This document shows, one piece after another, positions 7,435 to 17,507 of a stretch of 64,000 nucleotides of DNA. Origin of the DNA: Paenibacillus helianthi. Lineage in GTDB: Bacteria; Bacillota; Bacilli; Paenibacillales; Paenibacillaceae. Every line of letters begins with the position of its first letter. Position 1 is the stretch's first letter. The position numbers were made by a program, and so were the translations under genes. The DNA lies in the NCBI RefSeq assembly GCF_001909055.1, contig NZ_LVWI01000039.1, positions 1 through 64,000 of the forward strand. The letters run 5' to 3'. The notes under the pieces were generated by a model, which saw only the letters and a list, made by a program, of their open reading frames with translations, searched no databases and was not told where the DNA came from.

Positions 7435-7672
7435 ATTCTGGGTTTCATATTATGGCGCTGGGCGGAAATCGGTTCAAAACGATATTTTCGTCCCGGATGT
7501 CATAGACAGAAACCTGTGCCGATTTCAAATGATTCCGGCACGGGTATTCTGTATGTACCGGGATATTACTATATTTTACCGGTCTGGACCCGGCTTTGGA
7601 CAATCAAAACGGAAAGCGGAATGGCAGCAGGCTGCCTGCTTCGCCACCGCAATACTTTAGGAGGCTTCCGGT

Positions 7673-8830
7673 ATGAATATCCACGAGTATCAGGGAAAAG
7701 AAGTACTTAAGAAGTACGGCGTGGCCGTACCGAACGGAAAAGTAGCTTATACAGTGGAGGAAGCGGTAGAAGCCGCAGCGTCGCTGAGTACCCCGGTTGT
7801 AGTGGTCAAAGCGCAGATTCATGCTGGCGGACGCGGCAAAGCCGGAGGCGTAAAGGTCGCCAAAACAAGCGAAGAGGTTCGTGCATATGCGGAAGAGATT
7901 CTCGGAAAGACGCTGATTACCCATCAGACCGGGCCGGAAGGTAAGGTAGTAAAACGGCTGCTGATTGAGGAAGGCTGTCAGATTGTAAAAGAATACTATA
8001 TTGGACTTGTTGTTGACCGTGGCTCCGGCCGTGTGGTGATGATGGCATCGGAGGAAGGCGGAACTGAGATTGAAGAGGTTGCGGCTACGCATCCTGAGAA
8101 GATCTTCAAGGAGATTATTGATCCGGCGGTAGGATTGCAGACGTTTCAAGCCCGGAAATTAGCGTACAGTATAGCGATTCCAACAGAACTGGTTAATAAA
8201 GCTGTCAAGTTGATGCAAGCGCTCTATTTGGCTTTTGTGGATAAAGATTGCTCCATTGCTGAGATTAATCCTCTCGTGGTTACGGGGGATGGAAACGTTA
8301 TGGCACTTGATGCGAAGCTGAATTTCGATTCCAATGCCTTGTTCCGGCATAAGGATATTCTGGAGCTGCGTGACCTGGACGAAGAGGATGCGAAGGAGAT
8401 TGAAGCTTCCAAATTCGATCTGAGCTACATCGCCCTGGACGGCAACATTGGATGCATGGTGAACGGTGCCGGACTGGCCATGGCCACGATGGATATTATC
8501 AAATACTATGGCGGTGAGCCGGCTAACTTCCTGGATGTAGGGGGCGGTGCCACCACCGAAAAGGTTACTGAGGCATTCAAAATTATTTTGTCCGACGACA
8601 AAGTAAATGGAATATTCGTCAATATTTTCGGCGGAATCATGCGTTGTGATGTTATCGCCAGCGGAGTAGTTGAAGCTGCAAGACAGCTTGGACTGACCAA
8701 GCCGCTTGTTGTCCGTCTTGAAGGCACCAATGTTGCACTGGGCAAGCAGATTCTTGCCGGGTCTGGGCTGAATATCGTAGCTGCGGATTCCATGGCGGAT
8801 GGAGCCCGTAAGATTGTAGCTCTTGTGTAA
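7673..8830 (+). CDS. sucC: Succinyl-CoA synthetase beta subunit, ADP-forming
   Basis: The 385-residue subunit opens with [17 protein letters not shown], the conserved start of the ATP-grasp domain. It keeps the [16 protein letters not shown] nucleotide-binding loop and the C-terminal [12 protein letters not shown] and [10 protein letters not shown] blocks that meet the alpha subunit. With SucD it converts succinyl-CoA to succinate with formation of ATP in the TCA cycle. The ribosome binding site TAGGAGG is strong. sucD follows after 30 bases. The upstream cre-like site suggests glucose control. Confidence 0.97.
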   Translation: MNIHEYQGKEVLKKYGVAVPNGKVAYTVEEAVEAAASLSTPVVVVKAQIHAGGRGKAGGVKVAKTSEEVRAYAEEILGKTLITHQTGPEGKVVKRLLIEEGCQIVKEYYIGLVVDRGSGRVVMMASEEGGTEIEEVAATHPEKIFKEIIDPAVGLQTFQARKLAYSIAIPTELVNKAVKLMQALYLAFVDKDCSIAEINPLVVTGDGNVMALDAKLNFDSNALFRHKDILELRDLDEEDAKEIEASKFDLSYIALDGNIGCMVNGAGLAMATMDIIKYYGGEPANFLDVGGGATTEKVTEAFKIILSDDKVNGIFVNIFGGIMRCDVIASGVVEAARQLGLTKPLVVRLEGTNVALGKQILAGSGLNIVAADSMADGARKIVALV

Positions 8831-8860
8831 AGACAATTCTAAGTAGGGATGTGACTATAG

Positions 8861-9790
8861 ATGAGCATTCTTGTAGATAAAAATACGAAGGTCATCACGC
8901 AAGGGATCACAGGCTCGACCGGCTTGTTCCATACCAAGGGAGCCCTGGATTACGGTACCCAGATGGTAGGCGGGGTTACCCCGGGCAAAGGCGGGACCAC
9001 TGTCAATATTACTTTAGACAATGGCAGTGAGGTCAGTCTGCCCGTATTCGATACGGTTGTAGCTGCCAAGGCAGCTACGGGTGCGACGGCAAGTGTAATT
9101 TATGTGCCGCCAGCTTTTGCTGCGGACTCAATCATGGAGGCAGTGGATGCCGGCCTTGAGCTGGTCATCTGTATTACTGAAGGAATCCCAGTGCTGGATA
9201 TGGTAAAAGTTTCACGCTATATGGAAGGACGTCCTACCGTGCTGATCGGCCCTAACTGTCCGGGTGTCATTACACCAGGGGAGTGTAAAATAGGCATCAT
9301 GCCGGGATATATTCATATGCCTGGTTACGTGGGAGTTGTGTCCCGCAGTGGAACGCTTACCTATGAAGCGGTACACCAGTTGACTGAGCGCGGAATCGGA
9401 CAGTCTTCAGCAGTCGGTATTGGTGGTGACCCTGTAAAAGGTTCGGAGTTCATCGATATTTTGAAGCTGTTTAATGAGGATCCTGGAACTAAGGCTGTTA
9501 TTATGATCGGAGAGATCGGTGGTACAGCGGAAGAGGAAGCGGCGGAGTGGATCAAAGAGCATATGACCAAGCCAGTTGTCGGCTTCATTGGAGGTGTAAC
9601 CGCGCCTCCGGGTAAACGGATGGGGCACGCCGGAGCTATTATTTCTGGTGGGAAGGGGACGGCCAGCGAAAAGATTGCTGTACTGGAATCCTGCGGTATC
9701 AAAGTTGCGCCAACTCCAGCCGAAATGGGCTCTACCCTTGTGAGCGTCCTGGAAGAACGCGGCATTCTGAACGCTTTTACGACTCACTGA
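8861..9790 (+). CDS. sucD: Succinyl-CoA synthetase alpha subunit
   Basis: The 309-residue subunit has the CoA-binding Rossmann start ([21 protein letters not shown]), the [14 protein letters not shown] segment and [14 protein letters not shown], whose histidine is the phosphorylated catalytic residue of the family. It pairs with sucC just upstream. The ribosome binding site (AGGGATGTGA) is weaker than that of sucC. A strong terminator follows. Confidence 0.97.
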   Translation: MSILVDKNTKVITQGITGSTGLFHTKGALDYGTQMVGGVTPGKGGTTVNITLDNGSEVSLPVFDTVVAAKAATGATASVIYVPPAFAADSIMEAVDAGLELVICITEGIPVLDMVKVSRYMEGRPTVLIGPNCPGVITPGECKIGIMPGYIHMPGYVGVVSRSGTLTYEAVHQLTERGIGQSSAVGIGGDPVKGSEFIDILKLFNEDPGTKAVIMIGEIGGTAEEEAAEWIKEHMTKPVVGFIGGVTAPPGKRMGHAGAIISGGKGTASEKIAVLESCGIKVAPTPAEMGSTLVSVLEERGILNAFTTH

Positions 9791-9840
9791 TATTTCACAA
9801 TACATTTGCGTCCAGATTAGGTATAATCAGCTTATAAGGT

Positions 9841-9886
9841 AAGCAACCTTTTGTTCTCTTTCATGGGGATAAAAGGTTGCTTTTTT
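9841..9886 (+). terminator. Terminator of sucCD
   Basis: AAGCAACCTTTT (9841-9852) pairs perfectly with AAAAGGTTGCTT (9871-9882), followed by a T run. This is a classical intrinsic terminator. Confidence 0.92.
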
Positions 9887-9993
9887 GGCGTTCGGCCTTA
9901 TTTTACAAGGAGAATTCCTGCTATACCTTACCTCAGGTGGGATGGCTTATTTTATTTAGAAGGCTTGCCTTCATCTAAAGGAGAGAAGTACAT

Positions 9994-11112
9994 ATGGAAA
10001 GACGCGGACTGTTGATCGGATTGAATGAAGTAGAGGGTGTTGGCTGGAAAACCATCGACAGAATTCTCCAAGCGGGACTTTTGACGGAAAATGCATTTTT
10101 GTGTAGCTATGAGGATTGGGTAAAAGCGGGGATCCCTGCGAAAATTGCTCAGAAGCTCGCTGCTGATTTTAATGAAGAATGGATTTGTACCCGCTGCAAT
10201 TTAATGAAGGAAAGCGGTGTAGAGGCGGCTACTCTGTTGGATAAAGATTACCCGGAGCGACTTAAAGAAACGCCGCAGCCCCCTTGGGTGTTGTATTACA
10301 GAGGCAATCTGAAGCTCGCTTCCTGTCCTTCAATCGCAATGGTTGGAACCCGTGTGCCAACGGCCTATGGGCGTAAGGTTGGTGAAATGCTGGCTTCAGA
10401 GCTAAGTGCGGCAGGCTTCACAGTGGTAAGTGGACTTGCCCGGGGCATTGACAGTGTCTGTCATGAAGCTGCGCTGGGGAGCAAAGGCGGTACCGTTGCT
10501 GTGGTTGCTACAGGACTCGACAGGATATATCCTCCGGAGAATAGGGAGCTGGAGCGGCAGATTTCGCGTGAAGGCCTGGTACTCAGTGAGTATCCGCTGG
10601 GAACCAAAAGCCATCCCGGACTTTTCCCTCAGCGGAATCGAATTATTGCGGGACTTACACTGGGAACGCTGGTTGTCGAAGCGGATGCCCGGAGTGGCTC
10701 ACTGATTACCGCTGACGCCGCCCTTGAAGCCGGGAGAGATGTGTTTGCCGTACCGGGACCGATTACTTCACCCAAAAGCCGGGGAGCACTAGACTTAATT
10801 AAGCAAGGGGCAAAACTCGTAACCGGAGCCTCTGATATTATTGAAGAATACCTGTCGCACGTGCCTTCAAAGTCTATAGGAGATACAGAAAGGGCCGTTT
10901 TGCAGCCGGTAGGGGAAGACAGGCTCAGGGAAAAGAAATTGACAAGTGAGGAGTCTCACCTATACCATATACTGCATCAAGGCCCTTTTACACTGGATGA
11001 GCTGCTGCTCAGAACGGGATGGGATTTTGGACATTTGCATTCAGTTCTGTTATCTTTAATCATAAAAAAAGCGGTATCACAATTACCAGGGGCAATTTAT
11101 AAGGTAATTTAA
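9994..11112 (+). CDS. dprA: DNA processing protein DprA/Smf
   Basis: DprA loads RecA onto single-stranded DNA taken up during transformation and protects that DNA. The 372-residue protein has an N-terminal helical (SAM-like) region, then the extended Rossmann fold with MVGTRVPTAYGR near 115, VVSGLARGIDS, GTVAVVATGLDRIYPPEN, and a FPQRNRIIAGL-to-GSLITADAALEAGRDVFAVPG stretch. A C-terminal winged-helix tail begins near residue 305. All family blocks are intact. It precedes topA by 32 bases, the standard Bacillales order. Confidence 0.95.
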   Translation: MERRGLLIGLNEVEGVGWKTIDRILQAGLLTENAFLCSYEDWVKAGIPAKIAQKLAADFNEEWICTRCNLMKESGVEAATLLDKDYPERLKETPQPPWVLYYRGNLKLASCPSIAMVGTRVPTAYGRKVGEMLASELSAAGFTVVSGLARGIDSVCHEAALGSKGGTVAVVATGLDRIYPPENRELERQISREGLVLSEYPLGTKSHPGLFPQRNRIIAGLTLGTLVVEADARSGSLITADAALEAGRDVFAVPGPITSPKSRGALDLIKQGAKLVTGASDIIEEYLSHVPSKSIGDTERAVLQPVGEDRLREKKLTSEESHLYHILHQGPFTLDELLLRTGWDFGHLHSVLLSLIIKKAVSQLPGAIYKVI

Positions 11113-11144
11113 TATAGAAGGAACACTTTTAGGAGGAACAACCT

Positions 11145-13241
11145 ATGGCGGAAGCATTGGTTATTGTCGAATCGCCGGCAAAAGCGAAGACAATTGGCAA
11201 ATATTTAGGAAGTAAATATATCGTAAAGGCTTCTATGGGACATATCAGGGATTTGCCGAAGAGTCAGATTGGTGTAGAAGTGGAAAATGACTTCAATCCC
11301 AAGTATATTACGATCCGCGGTAAGGGTTCGATTTTGAAGGAACTTAAGGACGCCAGCAAAAAAGTGAAAAAAGTCTATCTGGCGGCTGACCCGGACCGCG
11401 AAGGTGAAGCCATTGCCTGGCATCTGGCGCATGCGCTGGATCTGGACAACACACAGGAATGCCGGGTCGTTTTTAATGAGATTACGAAGCAGGCTGTAAA
11501 AGATGCCTTCAAGACACCGCGCAAGATTAATATGGATCTGGTTAACGCTCAGCAGGCACGGCGTATTCTGGATCGTCTGGTCGGCTACAAGATTAGCCCG
11601 CTATTATGGAAGAAAGTCAAAAAAGGTTTGTCCGCCGGCCGTGTGCAATCTGTTGCCGTCAAAATCATTATGGACCGCGAGAATGAAATTTCGGCATTTG
11701 TACCTACGGAATATTGGAGTATTACCGCGAAGCTGGGCGTTCGGGATTCACTCTTCGAAGCCAAGTTCCACAAACTGAACGGCGATAAGAAAGAACTTGG
11801 TCAGGAAAGCGATGTTCAGGAAGTCCTGAAAGCAATCAAAGATGCTGCCTTCAAGGTAAGTGAAGTAAAAGAAAAAGAAAGACAACGGCATCCTTCCGCA
11901 CCTTTCACGACGAGCTCCCTGCAGCAGGAAGCAGCACGAAAGCTGGGCTTCCGCGCAGCCAAAACCATGTCAGTGGCTCAGCAGCTGTATGAGGGTGTCG
12001 AGCTCGGCAAAGAAGGAACGGTCGGTTTGATCACTTATATGCGTACCGACTCCACTCGTCTATCCGTAACCGCGCAGGATGAAGCCAAGGAATTGATCTT
12101 ATCCAAATACGGTGAGAAATTCGTCCCTGAGACACCTCGTCAGTATTCCAAAAAAGCCGCCGGATCACAGGATGCACATGAAGCTATCCGCCCTACCTCT
12201 GCACTTCGTGAGCCTGAGATGGTTAAAGAATACATGAGCCGTGACCAATTCCGGCTGTATAAGCTGATATGGGAGCGGTTTGTTTCCAGTCAGATGTCTT
12301 CTGCAGTTCTGGATACGCTCTCGGTAGATATTACCGCAGGCGCTGCCGTGTTCCGGGCCGTCGGTTCCAAAGTGTCTTTTGCGGGTTTTATGAAGGTATA
12401 TGTCGAAGGCAATGATGACGGAACCACGGATGAGGAAAAGTATTTACCTCCGCTCAAAGCCGGCGATGACCTGGTTAAACATGAGATTGAGCCGAAGCAG
12501 CATTTCACACAGCCGCCTCCGCGATACACAGAGGCACGGCTGGTCAAAACGTTGGAAGAGCTGGGAATAGGGCGTCCAAGTACTTATGCCCCTACACTGG
12601 AAACGATCCAAAAGCGTGGTTATGTGGCGATTGAAGAGAAGAAGTTCATGCCGACAGAACTTGGAGAATTAATCATCGAGCAGATGGAACAGTTTTTCCC
12701 TGAGATTCTGGATGTAGAATTCACGGCGCATATGGAAGGCGATCTTGACCATGTTGAAGAAGGCGCGGAGGATTGGGTAAAAGTATTATCTGAATTCTAC
12801 ACTTCCTTTGAGAAGCGGCTGGTGTTTGCTGAGGAAGAAATGAAGGAAATTGAAATTGAAGATGAAGTGTCGGATGAGCTGTGTGAGAAATGCGGCAAAC
12901 CGATGGTATATAAGCTTGGTCGGTTCGGTAAGTTTCTGGCTTGCTCCGGATTCCCGGATTGCCGGAACACCAAGCCGATTGTCAAGGATATTGGGGTAAG
13001 TTGTCCGAAGTGTCATGAAGGTAAAGTCGTAGAGCGCCGTAGTAAAAAAGGCCGTGTCTTCTATGGCTGCGATCAATACCCTGGCTGTGATTTTGTATCG
13101 TGGGACAGACCATCCATTAAACCATGCCCCGTCTGCGGCTCCTGGATGATTGAGAAGCGTAATAAGCAGGGGACAAAGCTCCAGTGCACTTCTTGCGATC
13201 ATACCGAGGCTGTACTTGAAGGCGAAGAACTGGCAGAATAA
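11145..13241 (+). CDS. topA: DNA topoisomerase I
   Basis: This 698-residue type IA enzyme relaxes negative supercoils by single-strand passage. The Toprim domain is N-terminal ([18 protein letters not shown], then [13 protein letters not shown]). The catalytic tyrosine is in [12 protein letters not shown] near residue 299. Three four-cysteine zinc ribbons follow at about 579, 619 and 660 (CEKCG...CSGFPDC, CPKC...CDQYPGC, CPVCG...CTSC). Length is normal for Bacillales. The ribosome binding site is AGGAGG. Its stop abuts an in-frame ATG of the next gene, whose better start lies 24 bases later. Confidence 0.97.
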   Translation: MAEALVIVESPAKAKTIGKYLGSKYIVKASMGHIRDLPKSQIGVEVENDFNPKYITIRGKGSILKELKDASKKVKKVYLAADPDREGEAIAWHLAHALDLDNTQECRVVFNEITKQAVKDAFKTPRKINMDLVNAQQARRILDRLVGYKISPLLWKKVKKGLSAGRVQSVAVKIIMDRENEISAFVPTEYWSITAKLGVRDSLFEAKFHKLNGDKKELGQESDVQEVLKAIKDAAFKVSEVKEKERQRHPSAPFTTSSLQQEAARKLGFRAAKTMSVAQQLYEGVELGKEGTVGLITYMRTDSTRLSVTAQDEAKELILSKYGEKFVPETPRQYSKKAAGSQDAHEAIRPTSALREPEMVKEYMSRDQFRLYKLIWERFVSSQMSSAVLDTLSVDITAGAAVFRAVGSKVSFAGFMKVYVEGNDDGTTDEEKYLPPLKAGDDLVKHEIEPKQHFTQPPPRYTEARLVKTLEELGIGRPSTYAPTLETIQKRGYVAIEEKKFMPTELGELIIEQMEQFFPEILDVEFTAHMEGDLDHVEEGAEDWVKVLSEFYTSFEKRLVFAEEEMKEIEIEDEVSDELCEKCGKPMVYKLGRFGKFLACSGFPDCRNTKPIVKDIGVSCPKCHEGKVVERRSKKGRVFYGCDQYPGCDFVSWDRPSIKPCPVCGSWMIEKRNKQGTKLQCTSCDHTEAVLEGEELAE

Positions 13242-13265
13242 ATGTCTCTACAGGAGGAAAGGAAA

Positions 13266-14624
13266 TTGACAGAATTAGCTAAGGTTACAGTAATAGGGGC
13301 CGGCCTCGCAGGGAGCGAAGCGGCCTGGCAGATAGCTTCCCGGGGGGTTCCGGTTAGATTATATGAGATGAGACCTGTTGTGAAGACTCCTGCGCATCAT
13401 ACCGATCAATTTGCAGAACTGGTATGCAGCAACTCTTTGCGTGCCAATGGACTGGGTAATGCGGTTGGGGTGCTTAAGGAAGAAATGCGACGTCTGGATT
13501 CACTGGTGCTGGGTGCAGCCGACCGTCACGCAGTTCCTGCTGGCGGAGCACTTGCTGTTGACCGTGATGGATTCTCCGGTGAAATTACTGCCAAACTGCA
13601 CAATCATCCCCTAGTAGAAGTCATAAATGAAGAACTTACGCATATACCGGAGGAAGGGATCGTTGTGGTTGCTACCGGTCCGTTGACTTCTCCGGCATTA
13701 TCCGCCGAGATCAAAGGCCTGTTAGGTGAAGAGTACTTTTACTTCTATGATGCCGCCGCTCCGATCGTGGAAAAGGATACCATCGACATGAGCAAGGTAT
13801 ATCTGGCCTCCCGTTATGATAAAGGTGAGGCGGCTTATCTGAACTGTCCGATGACGGAAGAGGAATTTGACCGTTTTTATGATGCGCTAATTTCTGCAGA
13901 GACTGCAGCAATCAAAGATTTTGAGAAAGAGATTTATTTTGAAGGCTGTATGCCGATTGAAATCATGATGAAGCGCGGCAAACAGACCGCCTTGTTCGGA
14001 CCCATGAAACCGGTGGGGCTCTTGAATCCTCATACAGGTAAACTTCCTTACGCGGTTGTACAGTTACGTCAGGATAACGCTGCCGGAACGCTTTATAATC
14101 TGGTTGGCTTCCAGACACATCTGAAGTGGGGCGAGCAGAAACGGGTATTCTCACTGATTCCGGGCCTGGAGAATGCCGAGTATGTCCGCTATGGAGTAAT
14201 GCACCGTAATACATTTATTAATTCTCCGAAGCTCTTGCATCCTACCTATCAAATGAAGGGCCGGGAAAGACTTTTTTTTGCCGGTCAAATGACGGGGGTT
14301 GAAGGTTACGTAGAGTCCGCTGCATCGGGGCTGATTGCTGGCGTGAATGCTGCGAGGGCAGCGCTTGGGGATGAAGGCCTCATCTTCCCTCAGGAGACCG
14401 TGCTGGGCAGTATGCCTGCTTACATCACGTCTGCCGATCCGGAACATTTTCAGCCGATGAATGCCAATTTTGGTCTATTGCCCAAGCTTGCGCAAAGAAT
14501 CCGCAGCAAAAAAGAAAAAAATGAGTTTCTTGCTCATCGTGCCCTGGATAGTCTCGCCGCGTACGCCGCTCATACGGGCCTTCCGCACAATGAACCGGAG
14601 AATGCGGATCAGACTTCTCAATAA
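13266..14624 (+). CDS. trmFO: Folate-dependent tRNA U54 methyltransferase TrmFO
   Basis: TrmFO uses methylenetetrahydrofolate and FADH2 to make ribothymidine-54 in tRNA. The sequence shows the FAD-binding [14 protein letters not shown] at the N-terminus, the [11 protein letters not shown] block, and the C-terminal [17 protein letters not shown] signature. TTG 13266 is preferred because AGGAGGA lies about seven bases upstream. ATG 13242 directly touches the topA stop but has no ribosome binding site. The product is then 452 residues. The recombinase gene that usually follows in Bacillus is missing. Confidence 0.94.
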   Translation: MTELAKVTVIGAGLAGSEAAWQIASRGVPVRLYEMRPVVKTPAHHTDQFAELVCSNSLRANGLGNAVGVLKEEMRRLDSLVLGAADRHAVPAGGALAVDRDGFSGEITAKLHNHPLVEVINEELTHIPEEGIVVVATGPLTSPALSAEIKGLLGEEYFYFYDAAAPIVEKDTIDMSKVYLASRYDKGEAAYLNCPMTEEEFDRFYDALISAETAAIKDFEKEIYFEGCMPIEIMMKRGKQTALFGPMKPVGLLNPHTGKLPYAVVQLRQDNAAGTLYNLVGFQTHLKWGEQKRVFSLIPGLENAEYVRYGVMHRNTFINSPKLLHPTYQMKGRERLFFAGQMTGVEGYVESAASGLIAGVNAARAALGDEGLIFPQETVLGSMPAYITSADPEHFQPMNANFGLLPKLAQRIRSKKEKNEFLAHRALDSLAAYAAHTGLPHNEPENADQTSQ

Positions 14625-14638
14625 AAGAAGATATGCAG

Positions 14639-14682
14639 CAAAACTCATAAAGCTTAGGGTTATGCTTTCGAAGCAAGTTTTG
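14639..14682 (+). other. Stem-loop in the trmFO-hslV gap
   Basis: CAAAACT (14639-14645) can pair with AGTTTTG (14676-14682), enclosing a GCTT/AAGC hairpin (14664-14674). It is a possible leader structure for hslV. There is no T run, so it is not a terminator. Confidence 0.3.
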
Positions 14683-14739
14683 TACGTAGATGATTCCTGG
14701 CAGTAACGCTCACAAAACTTTTAGGAGGTTGCTTAAATT

Positions 14740-15282
14740 ATGTTACCTAGCTTTCATGCAACTACAATTTGTGCGGTGAGACATAATGGCCATGCGGCAA
14801 TAGCAGGAGATGGCCAGGTTACATTTGGCGAGAGTGTTATTATGAAAACAACGGCCAGAAAGGTACGTCGTTTATATAGGGGGCAGGTTATCGCCGGCTT
14901 TGCGGGATCCGTGGCGGATGCGATTACGTTGTTCGAGAAGTTCGAGGGCAAGCTGGAGGAGCATCATGGAAACTTACAGCGTGCGGCAGTAGAACTGGCC
15001 AAGGATTGGCGCCAGGACCGCATTTTGCGGAAGCTGGAAGCGCTGATGATTGTGATGGATAAAGAAGGTATGCTGCTGATTTCCGGAAATGGAGAAATTA
15101 TTGAGCCGGATGATGATGTGCTTGCCATCGGTTCAGGAGGTAATTTCGCGCTCGCTTCAGGACGTGCTTTGAAACGTCATGCCTCCAATCTAAGCGCTGC
15201 AGAAATAGCCAAAGAAGCGCTGACGATTGCATCCGAGATATGTGTGTATACCAATTCAAATATTATTGTCGAAGAACTGTAG
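14740..15282 (+). CDS. hslV: HslV/ClpQ (CodW) protease subunit
   Basis: HslV forms the two-ring peptidase chamber of the HslUV protease. The 180-residue protein is collinear with B. subtilis Cod[27 protein letters not shown], then [16 protein letters not shown], and the C-terminal [14 protein letters not shown]. The N-terminus reads MLPSFHATT. In B. subtilis the mature protein begins with Ser just after Met; here Leu-Pro precede the Ser, so simple Met removal would not expose it. No alternative start fits: the AGGAGG at about 14724 points only to ATG 14740. Either extra processing occurs or the Thr pair is used as in classical HslV. Confidence 0.93.
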   Translation: MLPSFHATTICAVRHNGHAAIAGDGQVTFGESVIMKTTARKVRRLYRGQVIAGFAGSVADAITLFEKFEGKLEEHHGNLQRAAVELAKDWRQDRILRKLEALMIVMDKEGMLLISGNGEIIEPDDDVLAIGSGGNFALASGRALKRHASNLSAAEIAKEALTIASEICVYTNSNIIVEEL

Positions 15283-15314
15283 GCACGGTGCCACAGAAAA
15301 GGGAGGAAGTCACA

Positions 15315-16715
15315 ATGGTGAATCAATCGCTTACACCCCGGCAAATCGTAGCAGAACTAGATAAATATATTGTAGGCCAGAAGCAGGCTAAGAAATCAGT
15401 GGCTGTTGCGCTCCGCAACCGTTATCGCCGCTCGCTGCTGTCTGAAGACCTGCGGGATGAGGTTGTCCCGAAGAATATTCTGATGATCGGACCTACTGGT
15501 GTCGGCAAGACTGAGATTGCACGGCGTCTGGCCAAGCTGGTCAATGCCCCGTTTATTAAAGTGGAGGCCACCAAGTTTACAGAGGTTGGTTACGTGGGGC
15601 GTGACGTAGAGTCAATGGTCCGTGATTTGGTGGAAACCTCTATTCGTATGGTGAAACTGGAGCGGACCGAGAAAGTAAAGGACCGAGCTGAAGAAATGGC
15701 CAATGACCGGATTGTGTCTATTCTGGTGCCTGGGGGATCCAAAAATAAATCACAACGGAATCCGTTTGAGATGATTTTTGGCGGTAACAACAGCGGAAGC
15801 GATGATACCAAAGAAGAAGCGGAGGATGGCAGTCTTAGTGAGCGCCGCCGTGGAGTCAAGTTCAAATTGCTTGCAGGACAGCTGGAGGACGACATCATCG
15901 AGGTGGATGTTGAGGATACGGCACCTAATATGCTCGACATGTTCGCTGGACAAGGTAATGATCAGATGGGTATGAACATGCAGGAAATGTTCGGCAGTCT
16001 TTTACCTAAGCGGACCAAGAAGCGTAAACTTCCGATCAGAGAAGCACGGAAAGTCCTGATCCAGGATGAAGCCGCAAAGCTGATCGATATGGATGATGTC
16101 ATTCAGGAATCGGTATCACGTGCCGAACAGTCTGGGATTATATTTATCGACGAGATCGACAAAGTAGCCAGTCAAGGCAAAGGCTCGGGACCTGATGTAT
16201 CCAGAGAAGGGGTACAGCGTGATATCTTGCCTATCGTTGAAGGTTCTACAGTAATGACCAAGTATGGTCCAGTTAAGACTGACTATGTATTGTTTATGGC
16301 TGCTGGAGCTTTTCATGTTGCCAAACCTTCGGACCTTATACCTGAGTTGCAGGGCCGGTTTCCAATCCGTGTGGAACTGAGCAGTCTGACACTTGAGGAT
16401 TTTGTCTCTATTCTGACTGAACCGGAGAACGCTCTAACGAAACAATATGTCAATCTGCTGAGAACGGAAAATATCGAAGTTCAGTTTCAGCAAGAAGCGA
16501 TTTATGAGATCGCTAGGATTGCAGCCTCAGTAAACCAGAATATGGAGAATATAGGTGCGCGTAGACTGCATACTATTTTAGAGAAACTGCTGGAAGACCT
16601 ATCTTTTGAAGCTCCTGAGCTTACTTTGGATACAATGGTCATTACTCCAGAGTATGTTCGTGAAAAATTGGTAGGAATCGCACAGGATCGCGACTTAAGC
16701 CAATATATCCTGTAG
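15315..16715 (+). CDS. hslU: HslU/ClpY (CodX) unfoldase ATPase
   Basis: This 466-residue AAA+ protein unfolds substrates and feeds them to HslV. It starts at ATG 15315 behind GGGAGG. It has the [15 protein letters not shown] opening, Walker A GPTGVGKT near 59-66, an I-domain insertion (about 110-235) that includes a Met/Gly-rich stretch, Walker B IIFIDEID near 275-282, and the C-terminal sensor-2 domain with [14 protein letters not shown]. The C-terminal SQYIL tail would dock into HslV. A reading frame open upstream of 15315 overlaps hslV and was not used. codY does not follow; two terminators do. Confidence 0.96.
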   Translation: MVNQSLTPRQIVAELDKYIVGQKQAKKSVAVALRNRYRRSLLSEDLRDEVVPKNILMIGPTGVGKTEIARRLAKLVNAPFIKVEATKFTEVGYVGRDVESMVRDLVETSIRMVKLERTEKVKDRAEEMANDRIVSILVPGGSKNKSQRNPFEMIFGGNNSGSDDTKEEAEDGSLSERRRGVKFKLLAGQLEDDIIEVDVEDTAPNMLDMFAGQGNDQMGMNMQEMFGSLLPKRTKKRKLPIREARKVLIQDEAAKLIDMDDVIQESVSRAEQSGIIFIDEIDKVASQGKGSGPDVSREGVQRDILPIVEGSTVMTKYGPVKTDYVLFMAAGAFHVAKPSDLIPELQGRFPIRVELSSLTLEDFVSILTEPENALTKQYVNLLRTENIEVQFQQEAIYEIARIAASVNQNMENIGARRLHTILEKLLEDLSFEAPELTLDTMVITPEYVREKLVGIAQDRDLSQYIL

Positions 16716-16770
16716 TACATTGAGACTTGGGACAATTCAAATTTAGGTATTTGGAATTAGCTATATACAA

Positions 16771-16795
16771 AATACCCCCTTAATCGGGGGTATTT
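16771..16795 (+). terminator. Terminator after hslU
   Basis: AATACCCCC pairs with GGGGGTATT around a six-base loop, followed by TTATG. The stem is strong but the T run is short. Confidence 0.75.
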
Positions 16796-16864
16796 ATGTA
16801 ATTATATGTTAAAAGCAGTCATATCATGGCATTGAAAAGTAAAAAAATAGAAAAAACATGCTGT

Positions 16865-16903
16865 AAGCCCTCTCTTTTCAGAAAAGATAGGGCTTATTTC
16901 TTA
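16865..16903 (+). terminator. Second terminator hairpin before flgB
   Basis: AAGCCCT (16865-16871) pairs with AGGGCTT (16889-16895), enclosing a TCTTTTC/GAAAAGA stem, and is followed by ATTTCTTATT. It reinforces isolation of the flagellar operon from hslVU. Confidence 0.75.
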
Positions 16904-16958
16904 TTGTAATAATATACAAATTCTAAGAGAATCAATGTATATGAGATTGACATTATTT

Positions 16959-16987
16959 TTGTCCATCGACAACTTTCGACCTATATT
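16959..16987 (+). promoter_or_regulatory. SigmaA-type promoter candidate of the fla/che operon
   Basis: TTGTCC (16959-16964) and TATATT (16982-16987) have a 17-base spacer and lie about 107 bases upstream of flgB. A clear SigmaD (TAAA...GCCGATAT) element was not found in this gap. Confidence 0.5.
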
Positions 16988-17093
16988 CGGCAAGTGTGGA
17001 AGAATTTTAGCTTTTTTTGTCGAATCAAGCAGGAATTCGTAAGGCGTTTGTGGAATTCTTTTCATCACAAAGGTTTTGGAAGGGGGATTTCCA

Positions 17094-17501
17094 TTGGGTT
17101 TATTGAACAGTGTCAGTTTTCAAAGATTGCAGGGAGGCCTAGATGCCGCCACCAAACGACAAAGTGTTCTGGCTAATAATGTAGCCAACGTTGACACTCC
17201 TAATTTTAAACGCTCTGATGTCAATTTTGAGAGCTTTTTACAGCAACAGGAGAGTGGACTTCAGTCAACACTTAATGCGAAGGTGACAGATTCCCGGCAC
17301 TTCCAATTCGGAACAGGTACTATAGTACCAGCAGCAGTAGTCAGTACAGATGAAACTACATCAATGAACAATAACGACAATAATGTGGATATGGATCGTG
17401 AGCAGGCGCTAAGCGCTGAGAATCAGCTCAGATACAATGCATATGTAGAGCAGTTGAACAGCCAGATTACAATGATGCGTACAGTGGTTGAAGGGAGATA
17501 A
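17094..17501 (+). CDS. flgB: Flagellar proximal rod protein FlgB
   Basis: FlgB is the first rod subunit, exported by the flagellar type III system. TTG 17094 follows GAAGGGGGAT at a proper distance and gives 135 residues starting MGLLNSVSFQRLQGGLDAATKRQSV. The rod signature LANNVANVDTPNFKR is near the N-terminus, and the C-terminus has the amphipathic helix of rod proteins (ALSAENQLRYNAYVEQLNSQITMMRTVVEG). It is the first gene of the operon. An upstream in-frame TTG (17076) lacks a ribosome binding site. Confidence 0.95.
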   Translation: MGLLNSVSFQRLQGGLDAATKRQSVLANNVANVDTPNFKRSDVNFESFLQQQESGLQSTLNAKVTDSRHFQFGTGTIVPAAVVSTDETTSMNNNDNNVDMDREQALSAENQLRYNAYVEQLNSQITMMRTVVEGR

Positions 17502-17507
17502 TGAGAA

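Larger units (their letters stand above)
7322..7672 (+). other. Non-coding leader upstream of sucC
   Basis: This 351-base interval has no convincing gene; the frame open from 7393 runs across the sucC start and has no family resemblance. It contains a promoter with a catabolite-response-like site (7407-7434). It also contains a 9-bp stem (7513-7521 with 7536-7544) and a GGCAGC/GCTGCC hairpin just before the sucC ribosome binding site. Confidence 0.6.
16716..17093 (+). other. Intergenic region before the fla/che operon
   Basis: This 378-base gap holds no supported gene. It contains two terminator hairpins for the hslVU side and a promoter candidate for flgB, listed separately. No codY or codY fragment was found here. 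Confidence 0.7.

Noticed and set aside
7393..7710. 105-codon frame upstream of sucC
   Set aside because: It runs through the promoter, the leader stems and the sucC start, lacks a ribosome binding site and resembles no protein family.
9822..9827. TATAAT between sucD and its terminator
   Set aside because: There is no -35 at a suitable distance, and any transcript would hit the sucCD terminator at once.
14461..14706. 81-codon frame overlapping the end of trmFO
   Set aside because: It is in a different frame over conserved trmFO codons, Lys/Arg rich and without a ribosome binding site; it does not resemble the missing recombinase.
16947..16952. Perfect TTGACA upstream of flgB
   Set aside because: No -10-like hexamer lies 16-18 bases downstream; the TTGTCC/TATATT pair slightly further on is better.
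16716..17093. SigmaD promoter for flgB
   Set aside because: No TAAA followed at about 15 bases by GCCGATAT-like sequence was found.
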